Positions 51,200 through 56,396 of a DNA stretch of 56,396 nt are shown here, piece after piece. Source of the stretch: an uncultured Lachnospiraceae bacterium (GTDB lineage Bacteria; Bacillota; Clostridia; Lachnospirales; Lachnospiraceae); assembly GCA_946544235.1 (NCBI GenBank), contig CAMNMC010000056.1:1-56396 (forward strand). The letters are read 5' to 3'. Made by a program: the position numbers and the translations under genes. Position 1 is the first letter of the stretch. Each line of letters begins with the position of its first letter. The notes under the pieces were generated by a model. That model saw only the letters and a list, made by a program, of their open reading frames with translations. It made no database searches and was not told where the DNA came from.

Positions 51200-54100
51200 C
51201 TATGGTCTTCTCATAGATGACTTAGGAGTAACCGTATTCGATCTTGGACGATCATTTACGTTCTTATCCATCTCGTTTTCATTCTTATGAACAGGGCCTA
51301 CCGAATTACGTTCCTTAACAGTATCAGCCGCATGTACATTATCGATTGCTTTAACCTTGAGCGCCTTGATATTGTTAAGTGCTTCATTAGCAGTCTCTCT
51401 GCTTCCCAGAACATTGTCCTTCTTGAGACCATCTATGATCCAGTTTCTGATATTCTGAACCTCTTCCGGATGAAGAGCAAGCTCTACGGCAGCATCTTCA
51501 TTCTTGGCTGCAATATAGTCCTTAATGGTGCTGAGTGCAATGATATCTCCGAGCCTTTTGTACGTATCTTCCTTAACCATATCATGCCCAAATTCCGTAG
51601 GATCAAAAAGTGCGGTTGAAGAAGCATCGTTTACAAGGTCCTTCAGTCCCTGGAGCTTCTTATCCTCTCTCTTCCACTCTCTGCGCCAGCCATCAACGAC
51701 GTCCTCGGCCTTGTTCCATCTTGCTCTCGCATTCTTTGGATCGGCAGCAGCAAGTCTCTTATAAACATCGCTCTGCTCAGCAAGTATCTCATGTCTTCCA
51801 AGGTCACCCTTCTCCATGATCTTGCCCCATTTTTCAAGGCAGTTCTTAGGATCCTTCTTAACAAGCTTACTGAACTGTGGATCAGCAGCAAGCTTATTAA
51901 CCTCTGCATTGAATCTCTCACTGAAATCATCACTCAGAATATCTTCTGCAAGTTCATCGACATTCAGCGCATTTTTCTTCCTGCCTGCAGCCTTGATTGC
52001 ATTCTCATATTTACTCTTAATAAACTCTCTTGCATATTCTCCCGGCTTTGCCTCAAACGGACTGTCAAGAAACTCTATGTTCTTGCCTCTCTTCTTGGCT
52101 GCATCGGCAACAGCACGTCTCAACTCATCACGTCTGTTGACTTCATCAAGAAGCTTAGTTGTCTCCGGACCAGGATTCTCGAAAGCTTCGACGGAAGCAT
52201 TGATACCCTTGCTGGCAGCAGACTTCTTGAAACGTCCCCACTTTAACTGAAGATCTGTCTTTGTCAAACCAGGATCGAAATAATCCGCGTTACGAGCCCC
52301 GATCAATGGATAGAGATCAGCAACCTTCTTGATGTCAAATGCGAATTCGTATTCATCAGCCTCGAGCTTCTTTGCAATATTATTTCTCGGAATTCCCTTT
52401 TCCTTTGAATATCCCTTAAAGAGGCCCTTAAGTCCTGTATGCTTATTTACGTAAGCAGATGCAGCCTTCTTAACCTCAGACATATACTTCGGAAGATTTT
52501 TAATATCAGCATTTACACTTGGGCCTTCAAGAGCAGTGCAGCTAACCACTGTCTTTAAAGCCTTCATAAGACCCTTGTATGTTTCGGAACCTTCAGCATC
52601 CTTTTTAAGCGCAACATCTACATTCGGATCATCCTGTGTTGCCTTGAGTTCATCATATATTGCCTTTAACTTCTTATGAAGATCATTTACTTCGCTGTAG
52701 AAAGCCATCTCTCTGTTAATATCTTTCGATGACTTCGAAATAACCTGCGGCTTGAATTGTACAGCCTTATCATTATCGTCCAGAACATAAACATCAGCTG
52801 TAACCTTCTTATCACCGTAAATAGCTTCCCTGAACACCTCATTCATGATAAGTAACTTCTTATCCTCGGGATCAGTTATACCGGCATACTTTTCGGCATA
52901 CAGGTCTGTCACGCTCTGACCATCAATCCTGATTATCGAAAGTGGATCAGTTATACCGATAAATTCATAAAATTCCGGCATGTTCAGTTCCTTGGTCATG
53001 ACGCTGTAAGCCTGCTCAAGCTTTTCACGATAATCCTTGCCATTTTCGCCTTTGATATAATCAAGCATCTGCTGTGGAGTTGACTCATTTTTATACGCGC
53101 CAAATATACCAGGTATAATATCCTCGCCTGTTTTACGCTGCTCTATTCCGAATTTAGCAATTTCATCCGCAAGCGCAAGTGTTGAGCTTTCAAATGTATT
53201 TGAATTAAATGACTGACGTCCTGCCTTACGAGATTTCTGATATGATTCATCAAGTCCATTCTCAGCTGATCTGTCCTTGCCCGTAAGATATTCGAAAGGC
53301 TTAACGCCCCTAGGCATATGGAACTGACTGTCTGCCATAATAGCATACAGATTACGAGCTGCGTCCTTACCCTTTGTATCACCTGCTATATCAGCTATAG
53401 TCCTGCCCTTAATATCCTTCTGACCGATCTTCGAAAGCTGTAATCTCGCATTTGTAGCCAGCCTGTAGTTATTCGGTTGATTTTTCCAAATATGCTCAGG
53501 CTCGAAATGATCCGGATTGTATGAATTCATAATCGAGATCAGCTTAGGCTGAACGCCAATCCAGTTGTCAATTGCGGCAGAGTACTGCTTTGTACCTCCT
53601 GCTTCTTCCTGAGCATAGATAAGCGCCTCTCCGTCTTTTCTTGTCACCATCTCAAATTCCTGAGCAACATCTATCTCAGCGCCCTGAAGCTGTCTGAAGA
53701 AATCAGCATGCTCCTGAACCTGCTTAGGATCAGAATAATCAATATCAGGCATTCTGGTCTCGCCTAACTTCTTATTACAATCCATGAACATTCTTGTCCA
53801 AATCTTGACATTTGTCCTTCTGGTCTCAGCCTTCTCTGCATTTGTAGGGTGAGCCTTAAGGAAATCATGGAATTCGGCAACATAATTGCTAAACTCCGGA
53901 GAATCAGATTTGAGATCCATAACCTGATTGAAGTTCAGTCCCTTTATACCCATCAGATATGCAACAAATATACCATAATGTCTCGGATTTCCGGAATCAT
54001 GGAAATGCGCATTACCAAAGGCCTTTTTGATCTCCTCATCACCTGAAACCATTTCCTGCTTTTTATAAAGATCAGTGACATCAGGATTAATAAAACCAAG

Positions 54101-54526
54101 TATTTCTCTGGCACGCTTAACGCTTGCCTTGTTCATCTCCTTTGTGCGGAGTGTTTCAAGGTCATTTATATCCTTGTAATCATCATAATTACCTTCCGGA
54201 AGATCTTTCACCTCTTCTTCAGGCTGCTCCTCCTGCGGTGCGCCTTCGTTCACATTGTTTACTTCAGGCTGATCATTATTTACAGCGTTGATATCAATGT
54301 TTTCAGGCTGGTTGTTAACAGCGTTAACATCAACATTCTCCTGCTGGTTGTTGTTTGCAGCATTTACATCGACATTCTCCTGCTGGTTGTTATTTGCATC
54401 ATTTACATTGATATTCTCAGGCTGGTTGTTATTTGCATCATTTACATTGATATTCTCAGGCTGGTTGTTGTTAGCATCGTTATTTAACTGGTTCTCATTA
54501 TTTACGTTTTCTTCCAGCTTTGGCAT
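51200..54526 (-). CDS. Large orphan protein with Asn-rich tandem repeats
   Basis: 1108 residues, no signal peptide or membrane helix. Residues 17-92 are seven-odd copies of a 13-residue repeat (ANNNQPENINVND, ANNNQQENVDVNA and variants), then an acidic linker (EEQPEEEVKDLPEG). The remaining 1000 residues are mostly helical and charged with no domain I can name; landmarks are KALKTVVSCTALEGPSVNADIKNLPKYM, YVNKHTGLKGLFKGYSKEKG and a C-terminal RPRSNTVTPKSSMRRP that is basic and serine-rich. AGGAGG precedes the ATG. The low-complexity head plus long helical body suggests a surface-exported (leaderless), scaffold or effector protein, but that is guesswork. It is a single-gene unit between a structured repeat element and a hairpin. 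Confidence 0.85.
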   Translation of the reverse strand: MPKLEENVNNENQLNNDANNNQPENINVNDANNNQPENINVNDANNNQQENVDVNAANNNQQENVDVNAVNNQPENIDINAVNNDQPEVNNVNEGAPQEEQPEEEVKDLPEGNYDDYKDINDLETLRTKEMNKASVKRAREILGFINPDVTDLYKKQEMVSGDEEIKKAFGNAHFHDSGNPRHYGIFVAYLMGIKGLNFNQVMDLKSDSPEFSNYVAEFHDFLKAHPTNAEKAETRRTNVKIWTRMFMDCNKKLGETRMPDIDYSDPKQVQEHADFFRQLQGAEIDVAQEFEMVTRKDGEALIYAQEEAGGTKQYSAAIDNWIGVQPKLISIMNSYNPDHFEPEHIWKNQPNNYRLATNARLQLSKIGQKDIKGRTIADIAGDTKGKDAARNLYAIMADSQFHMPRGVKPFEYLTGKDRSAENGLDESYQKSRKAGRQSFNSNTFESSTLALADEIAKFGIEQRKTGEDIIPGIFGAYKNESTPQQMLDYIKGENGKDYREKLEQAYSVMTKELNMPEFYEFIGITDPLSIIRIDGQSVTDLYAEKYAGITDPEDKKLLIMNEVFREAIYGDKKVTADVYVLDDNDKAVQFKPQVISKSSKDINREMAFYSEVNDLHKKLKAIYDELKATQDDPNVDVALKKDAEGSETYKGLMKALKTVVSCTALEGPSVNADIKNLPKYMSEVKKAASAYVNKHTGLKGLFKGYSKEKGIPRNNIAKKLEADEYEFAFDIKKVADLYPLIGARNADYFDPGLTKTDLQLKWGRFKKSAASKGINASVEAFENPGPETTKLLDEVNRRDELRRAVADAAKKRGKNIEFLDSPFEAKPGEYAREFIKSKYENAIKAAGRKKNALNVDELAEDILSDDFSERFNAEVNKLAADPQFSKLVKKDPKNCLEKWGKIMEKGDLGRHEILAEQSDVYKRLAAADPKNARARWNKAEDVVDGWRREWKREDKKLQGLKDLVNDASSTALFDPTEFGHDMVKEDTYKRLGDIIALSTIKDYIAAKNEDAAVELALHPEEVQNIRNWIIDGLKKDNVLGSRETANEALNNIKALKVKAIDNVHAADTVKERNSVGPVHKNENEMDKNVNDRPRSNTVTPKSSMRRP
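54251..54478 (-). repeat. 39-bp tandem repeats coding the Asn-rich head
   Basis: About six to seven copies of a unit encoding NNNQ(P/Q)EN(I/V)(N/D)VN(D/A)A. Adjacent copies are nearly identical at the DNA level, so copy-number change by slippage is likely. Confidence 0.8.
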
Positions 54527-54614
54527 ACTTATATCCTCCTACCTATTTTAAAGCGTTTTTATTTATCTGGCGTCATTGTATCACTCTCTTCGCAACAAAA
54601 GAGCAACAAAGCAA

Positions 54615-54832
54615 AATAACAAGCCGTGCAATCACAAAACAGAATGCACAGATGGGATGCTTGCATACCATTCTGTGCATTCTGTTTTGTGATTATACAG
54701 CGCCTATGGCGCTGGTTCTTGATGTACAAAGTACATCAAGAACACACGGCTTGTTATTCTTTTGCCATATACGGCGCCTACGGCGCTGGTTCTTGATGTA
54801 CAAAGTACATCAAGAACACACGGCTTGTTATT
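54615..54832. repeat. Structured repeat element with terminal inverted repeats and a 74-bp tandem unit
   Basis: AATAACAAGCCGTG (54615-54628) is matched in inverted orientation by CACGGCTTGTTATT at 54745-54758 and again at 54819-54832. Inside are a 23-bp perfect stem (54630-54652 / 54672-54694), the palindrome AGCGCCTATGGCGCT (54699-54713) and a 13-bp stem GTTCTTGATGTAC-AAA-GTACATCAAGAAC (54715-54743). The right part is repeated at a 74-base offset. A decayed copy lies at 7085-7154. No open reading frame is inside. Apart from this, the 54527-54841 gap shows only the AGGAGG of the gene at 54526. Confidence 0.85.
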
Positions 54833-54841
54833 TTTTATATT

Positions 54842-55969
54842 TTATACTTCGGAAAAATCCGTATCCATGGAAAGCTGCACCTTATAATCAGGAAATGCCT
54901 TCTGCACATCCGCCGTTACAGCCTGATAAACAGCCCTCCTGTCGCCGGCGTTAAAGCTTACAACTATGTCAAATCGCATGCTCTTCTCTTCTTTATCCAT
55001 ATAGAAACCATGCATCTGAAGTACATGCTGATGCGCCAGGACTATCTCACGGATACTCTTCTCTGCTTCCATGATTTCAGTATCCTTGGTATTCACCGAA
55101 TAGACTCCTATTGCAGTCAGAACTACTCTGTATTTCAGATATACCGTTTCCTGAATCTTTCTTATGAGCTTATCAAGCTGACTTGCAGTATATGTATCCG
55201 GTACCTCAATGTGGATAGAACCATTCCAGGTATCAGGCCCGTAATTATTCAGCACCAGATCATAGGCTCCCTGCACATCCGGAAATTCTCTTACGGTTTC
55301 TTTGATACTGTTTGTCAGATCAGGATCATTTCGTTCTCCGAGAATCTGTGACACTGTATCCTTCAGCATTTCAATGCCGGACTTAATGATGACCAGCGAA
55401 ATGACTGCACCCAGCCATGCCTCCAGTGACACATCTGTTATCATAAATATTATCGCGGCAAGAAGTGTGGATGCAGAAATGACCGAATCCAGAGTTGCGT
55501 CCTCTCCTGAATTCACAAGTGAGGCGGAATTAACTTTCTTTCCGACCGACTTAACATATCTTCCGAGAACTATTTTCACAACTACAGCTACTCCTACTAT
55601 GATCAGTGAAACTGTCGAATAGTCCGGAGTATCCGGATTAATGATCTTCTTGATGGATTCCACAAGCGACGTTACACCGGCATACAGTATGATAACCGAT
55701 ATGATCATCGCACTCAGATATTCGATACGTCCGTATCCGAAGGGATGCTTCTTATCCGGTTCACGCCCTGCAAGCTTTGTTCCTATGATCGTAATAATGG
55801 AGCTTCCGGCATCGGAAATATTATTAACAGCATCCATGACTATGGCAATCGAATTACTAAGGAGTCCGATAACCGCTTTAAATCCAGCAAGGAAAACATT
55901 TGTTACGATACCGATAATACTTGTTTTTACAATGGTTTTCTCTCTGATTTTTTCTTCTTTCTTATTCAT
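54842..55969 (-). CDS. Cation diffusion facilitator, probably manganese exporter (MntE/MneP-like)
   Basis: 375 residues. Six membrane helices (about 15-215) are followed by a cytoplasmic ferredoxin-like domain with a C-terminal extension. The metal site in helix 2 reads DAVNNISDAGSS and that in helix 5 GEDATLDSV, i.e. (N/D)xxxD plus DxxxD, lacking the His of zinc CDFs, which points to Mn2+ (or Fe2+). The C-terminal domain includes GPDTWNGSIHIEVPDTYTASQLDKLIRKIQ. It exports metal in exchange for protons. Its ATG overlaps the end of the antiporter gene by eight bases, so the two are coupled. Confidence 0.92.
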   Translation of the reverse strand: MNKKEEKIREKTIVKTSIIGIVTNVFLAGFKAVIGLLSNSIAIVMDAVNNISDAGSSIITIIGTKLAGREPDKKHPFGYGRIEYLSAMIISVIILYAGVTSLVESIKKIINPDTPDYSTVSLIIVGVAVVVKIVLGRYVKSVGKKVNSASLVNSGEDATLDSVISASTLLAAIIFMITDVSLEAWLGAVISLVIIKSGIEMLKDTVSQILGERNDPDLTNSIKETVREFPDVQGAYDLVLNNYGPDTWNGSIHIEVPDTYTASQLDKLIRKIQETVYLKYRVVLTAIGVYSVNTKDTEIMEAEKSIREIVLAHQHVLQMHGFYMDKEEKSMRFDIVVSFNAGDRRAVYQAVTADVQKAFPDYKVQLSMDTDFSEV

Positions 55970-56396
55970 TTTTTTTACTGCCTTTTTTCTGAATAACTAT
56001 TGAGATGATCACAAAAACCGAAAGGATAAACGGATAGAACAGAAACGGTATTATAGCCATGCTGGTCACCCCTGCTATCCCGGACGCGATCAGAAGCTGC
56101 GCTCCGTAAGGAATTATCCCCTGCATAATACATGAGCAGGTGTCAAGAAGTGATGCTGTATTTTTCGGATCAACACCGTATTCAGTACTTATGTCCTTCG
56201 CGATTGGTGCCGCGATGACTATTGCAACCGTATTATTTGCGGTAGCAATATCCATAAATGCCGTAAGCAGTGCGATGCCTGCCATACCGCCTCTTCTGCC
56301 CTTTGCAGTCTTTCTGATAAATGAGAGTATCGCCTCAAATCCTCCGTTCTCCTTCATGAGAGAAGCAATCGAAGCAACGAGTATAGTAACGATCAT
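55962..56396 (-). CDS. NhaC-family Na+/H+ antiporter (N-terminal part outside the window)
   Basis: The last 144 or so residues of a membrane antiporter; the rest continues beyond the right edge, so the Met at the edge is not a start. MKENGGFEAILSFIRKTAKGRRGGMAGIALLTAFMDIATANNTVAIVIAAPIAKDISTEYGVDPKNTASLLDTCSCIMQGIIPYGAQLL is characteristic of NhaC C-terminal halves. It ends in a short basic tail (IVIQKKGSKKNE). It would exchange sodium (or an organic anion) for protons, and is coupled by overlap to the CDF metal exporter gene. Confidence 0.88.
   Translation of the reverse strand: MIVTILVASIASLMKENGGFEAILSFIRKTAKGRRGGMAGIALLTAFMDIATANNTVAIVIAAPIAKDISTEYGVDPKNTASLLDTCSCIMQGIIPYGAQLLIASGIAGVTSMAIIPFLFYPFILSVFVIISIVIQKKGSKKNE

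Noticed and set aside
54615-54832. CRISPR array
   Set aside because: Only two tandem units with no spacer variation and internal palindromes of different kinds; no cas genes in the window.

Overview
The window looks like chromosomal DNA from an anaerobic, low-to-moderate-GC Firmicute, most likely a gut or rumen Lachnospiraceae. This is inferred from protein style only: YesM/YesN-type two-component genes, hybrid kinases with the H-box signatures SHEIRTPMNAIIGLDS and SHEIRTPINSILGMNE, many cyclic-di-GMP proteins, a FeoA-FeoB fusion, CstA and AGGAGG-type ribosome binding sites. I see no rRNA, tRNA, CRISPR array, transposase or phage genes. The genus cannot be fixed from what is visible.

Layout. 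1-6961 (minus): a sensory block with two membrane diguanylate cyclases, a membrane-anchored sugar-binding-type sensor, a YesM-type kinase and a YesN-type regulator cut by the left edge. 7085-10056 (plus): a degenerate copy of a dispersed structured repeat, a SulP permease, a small orphan and a TetR regulator. 10072-16068 (minus): an acyl-adenylate ligase, a carrier protein and a free-standing condensation-domain protein (a small thiotemplate-like unit), then an alpha/beta hydrolase and an MFS transporter. 16174-18567: FeoA-FeoB. 18568-19078: a regulatory region rich in repeats. 19079-22048 (plus): a secreted acidic 16-residue-repeat protein followed by an OmpR-type regulator and its kinase. 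22323-37148: a phosphorelay district with a REC-GGDEF-EAL phosphodiesterase, a free HPt protein and four hybrid kinases, interrupted by an acyltransferase and a serine-palmitoyltransferase-like PLP enzyme. 37353-41902 (minus): CstA, an acyltransferase, a DUF3006-like protein and an ABC-F ATPase. 41936-48043 (minus): an unusual cassette of a methyltransferase, a NUDIX-winged-helix regulator, a PurA-like enzyme, a MIDAS/VWA protein and an orphan. 48235-56396 (minus): AEC carrier, SpoU methyltransferase, a degenerate GH53-like protein, an 1108-residue Asn-repeat orphan, a structured repeat element, a CDF metal exporter and the end of an NhaC antiporter.

How things fit together. The best candidate for an undescribed system is the 41.9-48.0 kb cassette. 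Two promoters in it, one in front of the orphan/VWA genes and one in front of the NUDIX-winged-helix regulator, carry a matching 19-bp near-palindrome (TATTATC-N5-GATAATA type) placed exactly in the 17-bp spacer between -35 and -10. Two further copies lie downstream of the first promoter. This suggests one ligand-sensing repressor, plausibly the NUDIX protein itself, controlling a PurA paralogue whose aspartate, IMP and guanine recognition loops all differ from PurA. Elsewhere, the free HPt protein sits between a response-regulator phosphodiesterase and two hybrid kinases lacking an HPt, suggesting a split phosphorelay feeding cyclic-di-GMP turnover. Three TGACA direct repeats at exact 11-bp spacing upstream of the acidic repeat protein suggest control by the OmpR-type regulator encoded just after it.
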